Shown: positions 26,520 through 35,541 of the stretch, piece after piece
Numbering within the stretch: the stretch's first letter is position 1
Layout of the letters: each line of letters opens with the position of its first letter
Assembly: GCA_963804005.1 (NCBI GenBank)
Contig: CAWDOP010000012.1
Span: 1-64,000 of the forward strand
Reading direction: 5' to 3'
Length of the DNA stretch: 64,000 nt
From: JAGXRK01 sp963804005
Lineage (GTDB): Bacteria; Bacteroidota; Ignavibacteria; Ignavibacteriales; Ignavibacteriaceae
Made by a program: the position numbers and the translations under genes
The notes under the pieces: model-generated
The model's input: only the letters and a program-made list of their open reading frames with translations
Told to the model about the DNA's origin: nothing
Database searches by the model: none

Positions 26520-27794
26520 CTATTTATCTACAAAAAATGTTTGCTTTCTTTTTGGACCTACAGAAATAATATCAATCTTAATTCCGGAATGTTTTGCTAT
26601 AAAGTTTAGATACTCTTTAGTTTTTAACGGAAGCTCATCGTAAGAAAGACAATTACAAATATCTTCATTCCAGCCGTCAAGTTCTTCATAAATTGGTGTA
26701 ACCTCAGAAAGCTGGTCAACTGCAGTGGGGAATGATTTTAGTCGTTTGCCGTTTAATTCATAACCAATACAAACTTTAATTTTCTCGAAGCTGCTTAATA
26801 CATCAAGCTTTGTTATTGCTACGGAAGTGAGCCCGTTTACCATTTGAGAATATGCGACAAGGAAAGCATCGTACCAGCCGCAGCGTCTTGGTCTTCCGGT
26901 AGTAGCACCGTATTCAGCGCCGACTTTTCTTAACTTTTCACCCTCTTCATTGGTCAATTCTGTGGGAAATGGACCATTACCGACGCGTGTTGTATAAGCT
27001 TTTACAATTCCAACTACAGAATCAATTTTTGTAGGAGGAATTCCTGTTCCGGTACAAGCTCCGCCTGAGGTTGGACTGCTCGATGTGACAAAAGGATAAG
27101 TGCCATGGTCTATATCTAAAAGCGTTCCTTGTGCACCTTCGAGCAATATGGATTTTCCTTCTGCCAATGCCTGGTTAAGAAATGCGGGAACATCTTTTAT
27201 ATATTTATCAATTGCCAGATCGAATTCCAGGTATTCTTTTACAATTGCATCAACATCAAGCCCTTCATGTTCATAAACTTTTTTCAGCAGCTCATTTTTT
27301 TCTTTAAGATTAGCCCGGATTTTCTTTTCGAGTTCAGTTCTGTTCAATAAATCAACTATTCGGATTCCCTTACGGGCAAATTTATCTATATAACACGGAC
27401 CAATACCTCTTCCAGTTGTACCTATTTTATTATCGCCGCTTTCGCTAATTGAATCTAGTAATTTATGATATGGCATTATCAAATGAGCATTATGACTGAT
27501 GAAGAGTCTTCCCTCAACTTTAATTCCGTTTTTCTCAAGAAGTTCAATTTCATCTAATAGTGCAGTGGGATCAATAACAACACCGTTGCCAATTACACAA
27601 ATAACGTCATTTCTTAAAATGCCGGATGGTATAAGATGAAGAATATATTGTTTATCACCAATAATTACAGTATGACCGGCATTTGCACCGCCCTGATACC
27701 GGGCAACTATTTTAAATTTTTCGCTAAGTATATCAACTATTTTACCTTTACCTTCATCGCCCCACTGACTGCCGACTAAAACTGTTGCACCCAT
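26520..27794 (-). CDS. purA: Adenylosuccinate synthetase
   Basis: GTP-dependent ligation of aspartate to IMP, the first committed step to AMP; 424 residues from the chosen start. Motifs: GSQWGDEGKGKIVD at the N-terminus, GGANAGHTV, GTTGRGIGPCY, LLEGAQGTLLDIDHGTYPFVTSS and TTGRPRRCGW. The frame opens at a TTG at 27830, but that codon lies in the terminator of the upstream STAS gene; the ATG at 27794 starts exactly at the conserved MGATVLVGSQWG. Its AAGG is somewhat far (11 bases). Transcribed alone, between two terminators. Confidence 0.96.
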   Translation of the reverse strand: MGATVLVGSQWGDEGKGKIVDILSEKFKIVARYQGGANAGHTVIIGDKQYILHLIPSGILRNDVICVIGNGVVIDPTALLDEIELLEKNGIKVEGRLFISHNAHLIMPYHKLLDSISESGDNKIGTTGRGIGPCYIDKFARKGIRIVDLLNRTELEKKIRANLKEKNELLKKVYEHEGLDVDAIVKEYLEFDLAIDKYIKDVPAFLNQALAEGKSILLEGAQGTLLDIDHGTYPFVTSSSPTSGGACTGTGIPPTKIDSVVGIVKAYTTRVGNGPFPTELTNEEGEKLRKVGAEYGATTGRPRRCGWYDAFLVAYSQMVNGLTSVAITKLDVLSSFEKIKVCIGYELNGKRLKSFPTAVDQLSEVTPIYEELDGWNEDICNCLSYDELPLKTKEYLNFIAKHSGIKIDIISVGPKRKQTFFVDK

Positions 27795-27827
27795 TAGATT
27801 ATATACCTTAAGTGATATTGGTTTAAA

Positions 27828-27860
27828 CAAAATAAAACTCCGAATAGAAATCCGGAGTTT
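27828..27860 (-). terminator. Rho-independent terminator after the STAS gene
   Basis: On the minus strand: stem AAACTCCG/CGGAGTTT (27860-27853 with 27842-27835), 10-base loop, then a T-rich tail TTTTATTTTG. It separates the STAS gene from purA and excludes the upstream purA start. Confidence 0.82.
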
Positions 27861-27885
27861 ATTGAATTAAATAAAAAACTTAAAA

Positions 27886-28227
27886 TTAATCAGCTAAGCT
27901 TTTTACAGCGTCATCAACTGATTCGTAAGATTCAAAAATTGTAATAAGCTTTGTTATAATAAGAAGGCTTTCAATTTTATCTGTAACGTTAGCAAGCTTA
28001 AGATGACCATCTGCTTTTTTCATTGTTGTCAATCCGCTGATAAGCATTCCCAAACCGGAACTGTTCATAAATTTAACTGCAGAAAGATCAACAATTACGT
28101 TTTTTTTGCCTTCATCAATTAGTTTATGGAGGGTTTCGGTAAAATCTTTAGTATCCTCCCCGCCCATCACATTTCCTTTAAGTTCTACTACTACTGCGTT
28201 ATACTTTTCAACAAGTTTAGTTCTCAT
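27886..28227 (-). CDS. STAS-domain anti-sigma factor antagonist
   Basis: Single STAS domain of 113 residues, of the SpoIIAA/RsbV type. The phosphorylation region is intact (VKFMNSSGLGMLISG), with Ser at the expected site. Such proteins bind an RsbW-type kinase when unphosphorylated and are released when phosphorylated. It is transcribed away from the sigma/anti-sigma pair starting at 28385 and ends in its own terminator. It probably feeds the same partner-switching network as the genes at 31-38 kb, but no direct link is shown. Confidence 0.92.
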   Translation of the reverse strand: MRTKLVEKYNAVVVELKGNVMGGEDTKDFTETLHKLIDEGKKNVIVDLSAVKFMNSSGLGMLISGLTTMKKADGHLKLANVTDKIESLLIITKLITIFESYESVDDAVKSLAD

Positions 28228-28384
28228 AAAAAATCTCCGTAAAATTTATTGATAATTTACTTAGATGACTTTATTTATGCAAGGTCATATATATTTAAAA
28301 ATACCATTTATCAGAAAGATAAGATTTAATTAAGTCTATTTTTTAGTTTAGCGGAACCAGAAAACAAAAAAGGCGTCTAAAACA

Positions 28385-28978
28385 ATGAATCCCGAAAACA
28401 AGGAGAATATGGAAGTTCCCAAGATTCTGAAACTTGATGATGATTTTTCTCTTATTAAACGGTTTATCGATGGCGAGGAAGAAATTTTTAATGAGCTGGT
28501 TCGTCGTCATAAAGAAAAGGTCAGAAATATTGTCTATCTGACTTTGAGTGACAGAGATTTTGTGGATGATATAGCTCAGGATGTTTTTATAACTGTTTAC
28601 AGGAGCTTGAAAAATTTCCGTTTTGAATCTCAGTTCACAACCTGGCTGTACAGAGTTACGGTGAATAAGTGTAAAGATCATCTCCGAAGAAAAAGTATCA
28701 GAAAAATAATTCTTCCTTTTAAGGATACACAGGAAGATCCGGGATATGAATTTTCTCCTGAAAGTTCGAATACAAAAGAAATTATCCAGCAGGCAATAGC
28801 AAAACTGCCGGACAAAATGCGAATACCTCTTGTTTTAAAAGATATTGAGGGATTCAGTTACCAGGAAATTTCCGAAACAATGCAGTGTGAAATAGGAACA
28901 GTAAAATCAAGAATATTTAGAGCCAGAGAGGGGCTTAAAAAAATTCTTCAACCTCTTGAAGAGGAATTATTGAGATGA
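28385..28978 (+). CDS. ECF RNA polymerase sigma factor
   Basis: Extracytoplasmic-function (sigma-70 group 4) factor of 197 residues. Region 2 runs from about 33 to 100 (FNELVRRHKEKV, then DDIAQDVFITVYRSL, then FTTWLYRVTVNKCKDHLRR). Region 4 is at about 130-185 (LPDKMRIPLVLKDIEGFSYQEISETM, then GTVKSRIFRARE). The start is uncertain: ATG 28385 has no clear SD, whereas ATG 28409 has GGAG only three bases away. The stop overlaps the anti-sigma start (ATGA), a classical sigma/anti-sigma coupling. Confidence 0.94.
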   Translation: MNPENKENMEVPKILKLDDDFSLIKRFIDGEEEIFNELVRRHKEKVRNIVYLTLSDRDFVDDIAQDVFITVYRSLKNFRFESQFTTWLYRVTVNKCKDHLRRKSIRKIILPFKDTQEDPGYEFSPESSNTKEIIQQAIAKLPDKMRIPLVLKDIEGFSYQEISETMQCEIGTVKSRIFRAREGLKKILQPLEEELLR

Positions 28979-30573
28979 AAACATATAATAAAGTAAAGGA
29001 ATTACTTTCCGCCTATATTGACGGAGAGCTTTCTCCAAAAGAGAAAGAATATATTGAGGAAAAGATAAGTTCATCGCTTGAACTTCAGAAAGAACTTGCC
29101 GATCTGAAGCGACTAAAAGAGCTGACTTCTTCTGCATATGAACGCATTCCTGAGGCTCCGTTTTTTCAAACAAGATTAAACGCTGAGCTTTCAGCCTCCA
29201 AACCTTTGTTTTTTAAAGCTAAAAAATGGATTCCGGCAATTGGTATTACGTTTTTAACAATTGCTTTGATGATTACTCTTAAAGTAAATCCAGATTTCAT
29301 TAAAAATGTTATTGAAGAGCAAAGTTCAAATCTTGTGAATTTATATAAAGAAAATCTTCAACCTTTGCTTTATGCCGCTAATCTTACGAATGAAGATATA
29401 TTCAACTTCGCATTTTATTCTGAGCTACCTTTAGATGAAACCAATCAGAATTATTTAAGATTAGGATATGATCCAAACGGAGCAGAATATTTCGAAATAA
29501 AAAAATCTGATTCACAAATAAAGGAAAATAATTTTGAGAAATTTGTACAGGCTTTAGATCTTAATGAACTTCAACGCAAAGAAATGGATTCTATTATTGC
29601 CTCTTATTCTGATGAATTGATGGTACAGGTGCTTGTGAGTGACAAGAATACAGTTGCAATTAATCCTAATCTGTGGAATTATCAAAAGGCAATTGCGGCA
29701 GATATTCTTGCCTTTGCAAAACGTAAGAATGTCGGCGTTTATAATAATATTGTTCCATCCGGAATCCGACCATCTGAAAATCTGCAGTTAGCTGAGTTTG
29801 TCAGAGAGTTAAGGCCATCTCGCGAGGACAGATACATTTTCTTTACGCCGGACAGCATCTTTACCGACACTTTTGTTTTTGATGATAAAGCATTCAGAAA
29901 AGAATTGATAGAATTGGAAAAAGAAATTGTAGATATGAACAAAATGGAAAAAGAACTTATCAGAATGGATAAAAATCTGGCAAGAATTAACTATCACATA
30001 AGAATTGATACTACATTTAAGCGACTTGAAAAAGATTCTTGCTGGGCTAAAGACTTTACTGTTCACATTGATGCTAATAAATTCAAAGTAAACATACCTA
30101 ACATCGTTATCCGTAAATCTGATGTTCAGATGCCAAATATGGATAGCATAAATATAATTATTCAGGATGCTTTAAAAAATGTTGAAAAATTCTCGATAAA
30201 AATTCCAGATCATAAATCAATCACACGTGAATTTAAAATTGAAATGCACAGTGGCGATTCTCTTAATATCGAGGAGTTTAATTTTAATGATAAAATGATT
30301 GACTCAATAATGAAGAATCAATTCTATAATCTTGATTCGTTAAAGAAATATAATTTTGATCCCTTTAAATTCTTCAGTGATTCTACATCAGGAGGACTTA
30401 ACTATTTTTTTAATGATAGTTCAATGTTTGATATGAATGAAGATTTGAAAAAACAGATGCAGGAGCTAAGGGAAGAACTTAGAAAATTCAGGGAGGATAT
30501 GAGATATTTTCAAGACGATAAGCCATTTCAGTCTGATACTGTAAAACCAAAGTTAAAAGGGATTGAGATTTAA
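28975..30573 (+). CDS. Membrane-bound anti-sigma factor, zinc-less, with long extracytoplasmic domain
   Basis: Protein of 532 residues coupled to the ECF sigma gene. Residues 1-60 form the anti-sigma helical domain (VKELLSAYIDGELSPKEKEYI) but contain no His or Cys, so the usual zinc site is absent. One membrane helix (about 82-102) follows. The remaining 430 residues are extracytoplasmic, with a charged coiled-coil stretch (about 300-345), two strand-rich segments, and a C-terminal coiled coil (MQELREELRKFREDMRYF). The large outer part has no family I recognise. Regulation by proteolysis or ligand binding is inference. Confidence 0.8.
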   Translation: MKTYNKVKELLSAYIDGELSPKEKEYIEEKISSSLELQKELADLKRLKELTSSAYERIPEAPFFQTRLNAELSASKPLFFKAKKWIPAIGITFLTIALMITLKVNPDFIKNVIEEQSSNLVNLYKENLQPLLYAANLTNEDIFNFAFYSELPLDETNQNYLRLGYDPNGAEYFEIKKSDSQIKENNFEKFVQALDLNELQRKEMDSIIASYSDELMVQVLVSDKNTVAINPNLWNYQKAIAADILAFAKRKNVGVYNNIVPSGIRPSENLQLAEFVRELRPSREDRYIFFTPDSIFTDTFVFDDKAFRKELIELEKEIVDMNKMEKELIRMDKNLARINYHIRIDTTFKRLEKDSCWAKDFTVHIDANKFKVNIPNIVIRKSDVQMPNMDSINIIIQDALKNVEKFSIKIPDHKSITREFKIEMHSGDSLNIEEFNFNDKMIDSIMKNQFYNLDSLKKYNFDPFKFFSDSTSGGLNYFFNDSSMFDMNEDLKKQMQELREELRKFREDMRYFQDDKPFQSDTVKPKLKGIEI

Positions 30574-30926
30574 GTAGAGGTATGAAGTGTACTGATTAGC
30601 AGGACAGCAAATAAATTTCAATTTTCAAATAACAAATAACAAACAAAGTCTGAAATTCAAAATTCAAAATTCAAAAAATCAATAGCTTTCCATATCATTT
30701 TTTCTCTTTGATTTAGTAGCTACTCTATGAGCATTTCCTATAAAACTTTATAACTTTATATTCTATAACTATATACTATTATGCCAAATACCGTTAATCA
30801 TCATTTAAAACCATTATTCATCTCATTTCCCGTTTATAACTCTTCTCTTTAAAGTAACCTAAAAATGCTTTAATTTTAGCCAGTAATTGACATTAAGATT
30901 ATCAAATTTATAAATCGGACATAATT
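30574..30926. other. Non-coding spacer with AT-rich short tandem repeats
   Basis: 353 bases between the anti-sigma gene and the first SpoIIE gene. It contains three 7-bp units of AAAATTC (about 30653-30675), an AAATAAC/AAACAAA-rich run just before, and stretches of TATAACTTTATA. No ORF with an SD, no tRNA and no good terminator hairpin was found. It must contain the promoter of the partner-switching operon, but no box can be assigned with confidence. Confidence 0.6.
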
Positions 30927-32984
30927 TTGAATATCAGTTTAACAACAATGATAAAAAAATCGAAACTTCATTTTTTTATTTCACTCATAATTCTACTTGC
31001 AGTTTACAAGCTGATCTTCTTTTCTGCTGATTCATACTTACTTTTATTGTTGAATGATGTAATTGTAATTATTACGATTGCAGTTTTATGTCTCTTCATA
31101 ATGGAGAAGATAAGAGAGAAAAAACCTGCTCCGCTTTCGTTGATTATGAATGTGGGAATTCTTAATGCATTTGTATTCTTTGTAATTACATTTTCAGATA
31201 ATATTATGAGCAGTGTTTATGATAGAATCAATAATCATAAACTTGATATTGGGCCAATATCCAATATTGTCAATTTAATTTATGTTCTGATCTTTTTTGT
31301 TTTCTTTGCTTATGTCTTGATGACCTTCAGGGAATTGTTTTTCTATAAACAAACAAAAAATGTAAAAGTTTATTTTCAGACAATGATAGTATTCTTTTTA
31401 TTATCCTCAATTTCAACGGCACTTTTCAGCGGAAATGAATACTCGTATATAAGAAACACTTTCTTTGTATTGTCCATAATATTAATTATTTCTAATTCAA
31501 TTAGAATTTCCTGGATAGCATTTATAAATAAAAAAGAAAAGCTTACACTTCTTGCACTTTCTATAGTTATATCCGCTTTGTTTATAGTAAATCTTGTAAA
31601 CAGTTCTGCAGACGGTGTTCATGGACAACTTTTACTGCATTTTTCTCCCGCCCTACAAAAATTTTCAACCTTAATGCTGATTTATGGTGCGGTTTATTTC
31701 AGTTTTCTTTTCTTTACTACAATGTTTCATATCCCGACTGCAGAAGTTTATGATCGCAGGGCACAGGAAGTATCGTCGCTACAATATTTCAGCAAACTTA
31801 TAACACAGGTTTTGGATTTTAATGATCTTGCCGAAACAGTAACCGACATCACATTGAAAGTAAGCAATGCAGATGCAGCCTGGATTGTGCTTGGAGATAA
31901 AAATCAGCTAAAAACAATTGCAATAAAAAATGCCGCATATGTTGATGCAGAAATTATAAACGACTATTTGTTTAAGCTCAAAAAAATAGAAGAGCTTACT
32001 GATACGATGATATTCAATATTGAGGATTATTCTGTGAAGAGTTCACTATCTGAAAAATTCGGTAATATTCTCGTATCTCCGTTAAAAACCCATAACGATC
32101 ATAAAGGTTTTCTAGTTGCATTAAGAAAAAATGAATTAATCTTTTACGAAGAAGATAAAAAAGTTATAGATACTTTTTCAGATTATGCATCTGTTGCAAT
32201 TGACAATTCCAGGCTGTTAAGTGAGTCTATTGAAAAGGAGAGACTTGAAAAAGAACTTGATGTTGCACGCGAGATCCAGAAAAAAATTCTGCCGTCAAAA
32301 GATCCGGTTCTTGAAAAACTTTCAATTTCATCTGTATTTATTCCTGCATTTGAGGTTGGCGGAGATTATTATGATTTTTTTGAAACTTCAAAAGATAAAT
32401 TCGGCTTTGTTATCGCGGATGTTTCGGGTAAAGGAATTTCAGCGGCATTTATTATGGCTGAGGTGAAAGGTATTTTCGAATCACTTTCACTGATTATTAA
32501 TAGTCCCAGAGAAATTCTTATTAAAGCTAACCAGGTTTTAAGGGATACTCTTAGCAGAAATAGTTTTGTAAGCGCTTTATATGGAATTATTGATCTTAAA
32601 AATGAAAAACTACATTTATCGAGAGCAGGGCATTGTCCGGCTTTGCTTGTCCGTGATGCAAATGTGCTTGAGTTTAAACCGGCAGGAATGGGATTAGGAT
32701 TGACATACAACCATCTTTTTGAAAAGACTTTACAAGAACAGGAAATTGATTTGAAGGATAATGACACAATCATTCTTTATACAGATGGAATTACTGAAGC
32801 CAAAAATAGTGAGTTTGATGATTTTGGTGAACAGCGATTATCAAAAATAGTTATTGATAATTCAAATCTTTCTGCGGATGATATTGCAAACAGAATAATT
32901 CAAGATGTTACAATTTTTTCGAGCAGTCATTCTCAATATGATGATATAACATTAGTAATTTTAAAGTGGAAACAAAAAAAATAA
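30927..32984 (+). CDS. Membrane GAF-SpoIIE PP2C-type phosphatase
   Basis: Serine phosphatase of 685 residues. The N-terminal 270 residues hold about seven or eight membrane helices with no named sensor fold. A GAF-like domain (about 290-425) and a coiled linker (ESIEKERLEKELDVAREIQKKILP) follow. The SpoIIE phosphatase domain (about 450-685) has all metal-binding acidic motifs: EVGGDYYDF, IADVSGKG, LYTDGITEA and SQYDDITLV. Expected to dephosphorylate the STAS protein encoded next (19-base gap). Start TTG at 30927 is weakly supported (GGA upstream); ATG 30948 is the alternative. Confidence 0.92.
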   Translation: MNISLTTMIKKSKLHFFISLIILLAVYKLIFFSADSYLLLLLNDVIVIITIAVLCLFIMEKIREKKPAPLSLIMNVGILNAFVFFVITFSDNIMSSVYDRINNHKLDIGPISNIVNLIYVLIFFVFFAYVLMTFRELFFYKQTKNVKVYFQTMIVFFLLSSISTALFSGNEYSYIRNTFFVLSIILIISNSIRISWIAFINKKEKLTLLALSIVISALFIVNLVNSSADGVHGQLLLHFSPALQKFSTLMLIYGAVYFSFLFFTTMFHIPTAEVYDRRAQEVSSLQYFSKLITQVLDFNDLAETVTDITLKVSNADAAWIVLGDKNQLKTIAIKNAAYVDAEIINDYLFKLKKIEELTDTMIFNIEDYSVKSSLSEKFGNILVSPLKTHNDHKGFLVALRKNELIFYEEDKKVIDTFSDYASVAIDNSRLLSESIEKERLEKELDVAREIQKKILPSKDPVLEKLSISSVFIPAFEVGGDYYDFFETSKDKFGFVIADVSGKGISAAFIMAEVKGIFESLSLIINSPREILIKANQVLRDTLSRNSFVSALYGIIDLKNEKLHLSRAGHCPALLVRDANVLEFKPAGMGLGLTYNHLFEKTLQEQEIDLKDNDTIILYTDGITEAKNSEFDDFGEQRLSKIVIDNSNLSADDIANRIIQDVTIFSSSHSQYDDITLVILKWKQKK

Positions 32985-33002
32985 TTTAAATGGAGTTAAC
33001 GA

Positions 33003-33368
33003 ATGACAGAATTTAGCACATCAATCAGAGAGCAGGGCGAAGTAAGCATCATAAATCTTAAAGGATTTCTTGATGCTCATACTGCGTCGTCTCTCGAAAA
33101 TGATTTTACAAAACTGATTGATTCAAATCAATTCAGAATTGTAGTGAATTTCAAAGATCTTGCCTACATAAGCAGTGCAGGTTTAGGTGTGTTTATGGCT
33201 TACATTGAGAAGATCAGGGATAATAATGGTGATATTAAACTTTCCGGTATGACAGATAAAGTTTATAATATTTTCGATCTTTTAGGGTTCCCGCTTCTTT
33301 ATGAAATATTTAAATCCGAAGATGAAGCCATAAATAAATTTAAAGAGAAAAACAGCAGTGAAAAATAA
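33003..33368 (+). CDS. STAS-domain anti-sigma factor antagonist (RsbV-like)
   Basis: Single STAS domain of 121 residues with the phosphorylation loop LAYISSAGLGVFMAYI. GGAG lies seven to eight bases upstream of the ATG. The end overlaps the kinase gene by 11 bases. In partner switching its phosphorylated form is inactive; the neighbouring SpoIIE phosphatases would reactivate it and the RsbW-like kinase would rephosphorylate it. This is family knowledge applied to the gene order. Confidence 0.94.
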   Translation: MTEFSTSIREQGEVSIINLKGFLDAHTASSLENDFTKLIDSNQFRIVVNFKDLAYISSAGLGVFMAYIEKIRDNNGDIKLSGMTDKVYNIFDLLGFPLLYEIFKSEDEAINKFKEKNSSEK

Positions 33369-33807
33369 ATTAAAGAATAAAAAACTTGTCGTTAAAAGCA
33401 GAACGGAAAATCTTTCCGCGATAAGGGATTTTATTGCTTCGGCAGCACGTGCTCTGGGTATAGATGAAGAAGCTGTTGAAAATATAATGCTTGCTGTGGA
33501 TGAAGCTTGTTCAAACATTATTAAGCACGCTTATAAATTGAATCCTGAAGGCGAAATAAAAATTAATATAGATTATTCCGAAGATAAGTTTACAGTTGTA
33601 ATTCAGGATAAGGGAATATCCTTTGAACCGAATTTAATTCCCGAACCCGACCTGCAGAAGTACTATCGGCAGAGAAAAGTTGGCGGACTTGGAATGTTCC
33701 TTATGAAATCTCTTATGGATGATGTTAAATACATTACAGTTCCCGGGAAATATAACCGTGTTTTACTTACAAAAAATGTTTCGGTGGCGCAAAGCAATGC
33801 TGGATAA
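33358..33807 (+). CDS. RsbW-like anti-sigma factor/serine kinase (HATPase fold)
   Basis: 149 residues of the GHKL ATPase family. Motifs: N-box MLAVDEACSNIIKHAYK (about 42-58), G1 VIQDKGISFEP (about 81-91), and G2 VGGLGMFLMKSLMDDV. The Glu and Asn of the N-box are present, so it should bind ATP and phosphorylate STAS proteins. The start is GTG at 33358, inside the STAS gene. It overlaps the following SpoIIE gene by 11 bases. No dedicated sigma factor is encoded next to it; the target could be a sigma factor elsewhere or a non-sigma partner. Confidence 0.92.
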   Translation: MKNKLKNKKLVVKSRTENLSAIRDFIASAARALGIDEEAVENIMLAVDEACSNIIKHAYKLNPEGEIKINIDYSEDKFTVVIQDKGISFEPNLIPEPDLQKYYRQRKVGGLGMFLMKSLMDDVKYITVPGKYNRVLLTKNVSVAQSNAG

Positions 33808-35476
33808 CGAATACATAAAATTTAAGCGTAACCTGAATGCACTTGTTGAATTCAGCAGAGTAATTAACTCCAGCTTTGATCTGAATTTCATATTAAACAA
33901 TGTGCTTCTTACCTGTCTTGGAAAGTTTCTTACTACAAAAGGTTTGGTTGCTCTTAATGAGAACGGAAAACTTATATTAAAATCATCCAAAGGAATTCCG
34001 GATGATGTAGTTTTTGATTTTCCTGAAGTAACTATTGACGAAGAATGTAATTTAAGTGATTCATTAAATAATATATTAGAACGTGCTAATCTTAAGGTTG
34101 TTGAAAAGATCAGTTCATCAAATGGTTGTGTTGGTATTATTTCGCTTGGTGAAAAACTTAACGGGACTGAATATTCCGAAGATGATATTGAATTTCTTCG
34201 TACAATATTAAATATATCGGCTACTGCCATTCAGAATTCTATAATGATTAACGAACTTAAGGCAGTCAACAGAATATTAGATTCACGTGTGCAAAGATTA
34301 AATTCACTTTTTGAGCTTAGTAAGGAATTCGGATTATTTGACGAATCGTCAAAAGTTACACGTCTCCTTGTATTTTCTTTAATCGGACAATTTTTGGTTT
34401 CAAAATTTGCATTAGTAAAATTTGATGATGAAAACATTCAACTGCTTGAATCAAAATTTCAAGCGAATGATCTTCTTGAAAAAATTAAAAGTATTGATTA
34501 TCGAAATATTGAATCATCAATTAAAATAGATCAAATTCAAAATGATTATCCTGCTTTATTTGATCTTGATGTAAATCTAATTGTTCCAATGCAGCTTCAG
34601 GGCAAAACAAAAGGTTTAATTTTACTTGGCCGCCGAATGAGTCAGCAGGATTATACAGATGCTGATATTGAGTTTGTCTTTTCGGTTGGAAGCCTTGCCA
34701 TAATTTCACTAGAAAACAAAAGACTGTTTCTGGAAGCGCTCGAAAAATATAAGCTTGAAGAAGAACTTGATTTTGCCAGAGATATTCAAAAAAACTTATT
34801 ACCCCAGTCAATTCCAGAGCTAAAAAGTTTTGATATTGCAGCGATAAATGTTTCATCGCGACAGGTTGGCGGAGATTATTACGACATAATAAAATTAGAT
34901 GAAGATAATTATAGTATCGCAATTGCCGATGTTTCGGGAAAAGGTATTCCAGCTTCACTGCTTATGGCCAATATGCAGGCATTTTTACGTGTAATATGCC
35001 GGCTGGAAATGAAGCTGGAAGATGCAACAGAACTTATAAATGATTTGATTTATGAAAATACCTCTGATGGAAGATTTATAACTTTTTGCTGGGGAATTCT
35101 TAATCAGGGAAATAAAACGCTTAATTATGTGAATGCTGGTCATAATCCGCCTCTGCTTATCAGGGAAGGTAAGATTAAAAAGCTGCATAAAGGCGGAATA
35201 ATTTTAGGCGTGTTGAAAACAACGATTCCTTATGAATCAGAAACTATTGACCTGAGGCAAAATGATGTGTTGATATTTTTTACAGATGGAATTTCTGAAG
35301 CTATGAACACGAAAAGTGAGGAATTTTCTGATTTGAAATTGGAAAATACGGCAATTAATTCAGCGTCACTTTCTGCAAAAGAAATTCTAAACAATATCAG
35401 AAATGAAGTCGTGGATTTTTCTTTAGGCGCAGTACAGTCTGATGACTTGACGATGATTGTAGTAAAAGTAAAATAA
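33797..35476 (+). CDS. Soluble GAF-GAF-SpoIIE PP2C-type phosphatase
   Basis: Cytoplasmic phosphatase of 559 residues with no membrane segment. Two GAF-like domains (about 10-160 and 175-320), a coiled linker (KYKLEEELDFARDIQKNLLP) and a SpoIIE domain (about 340-559) with QVGGDYYDI, IADVSGKG, FFTDGISEA and QSDDLTMIV. ATG 33797 is preferred: it starts just before the GAF region and has GGTGG upstream. A longer frame from 33719 runs 89 bases into the kinase gene. It follows the RsbW-like kinase with overlap, so it is part of the same switch. Confidence 0.91.
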   Translation: MLDNEYIKFKRNLNALVEFSRVINSSFDLNFILNNVLLTCLGKFLTTKGLVALNENGKLILKSSKGIPDDVVFDFPEVTIDEECNLSDSLNNILERANLKVVEKISSSNGCVGIISLGEKLNGTEYSEDDIEFLRTILNISATAIQNSIMINELKAVNRILDSRVQRLNSLFELSKEFGLFDESSKVTRLLVFSLIGQFLVSKFALVKFDDENIQLLESKFQANDLLEKIKSIDYRNIESSIKIDQIQNDYPALFDLDVNLIVPMQLQGKTKGLILLGRRMSQQDYTDADIEFVFSVGSLAIISLENKRLFLEALEKYKLEEELDFARDIQKNLLPQSIPELKSFDIAAINVSSRQVGGDYYDIIKLDEDNYSIAIADVSGKGIPASLLMANMQAFLRVICRLEMKLEDATELINDLIYENTSDGRFITFCWGILNQGNKTLNYVNAGHNPPLLIREGKIKKLHKGGIILGVLKTTIPYESETIDLRQNDVLIFFTDGISEAMNTKSEEFSDLKLENTAINSASLSAKEILNNIRNEVVDFSLGAVQSDDLTMIVVKVK

Positions 35477-35541
35477 AATTATTATTGAAATTTTATTTAG
35501 AAATGACTTTAATTAAATAATATATAATGATAAACTAAACA

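Noticed and set aside
27795..27830. Upstream TTG start for purA
   Set aside because: It lies within the rho-independent terminator of the STAS gene; the conserved protein begins at the ATG at 27794.
33719..33796. Longer start for the second SpoIIE phosphatase
   Set aside because: It is the out-of-frame reading of the RsbW-like kinase gene; the ATG at 33797 fits the domain start.
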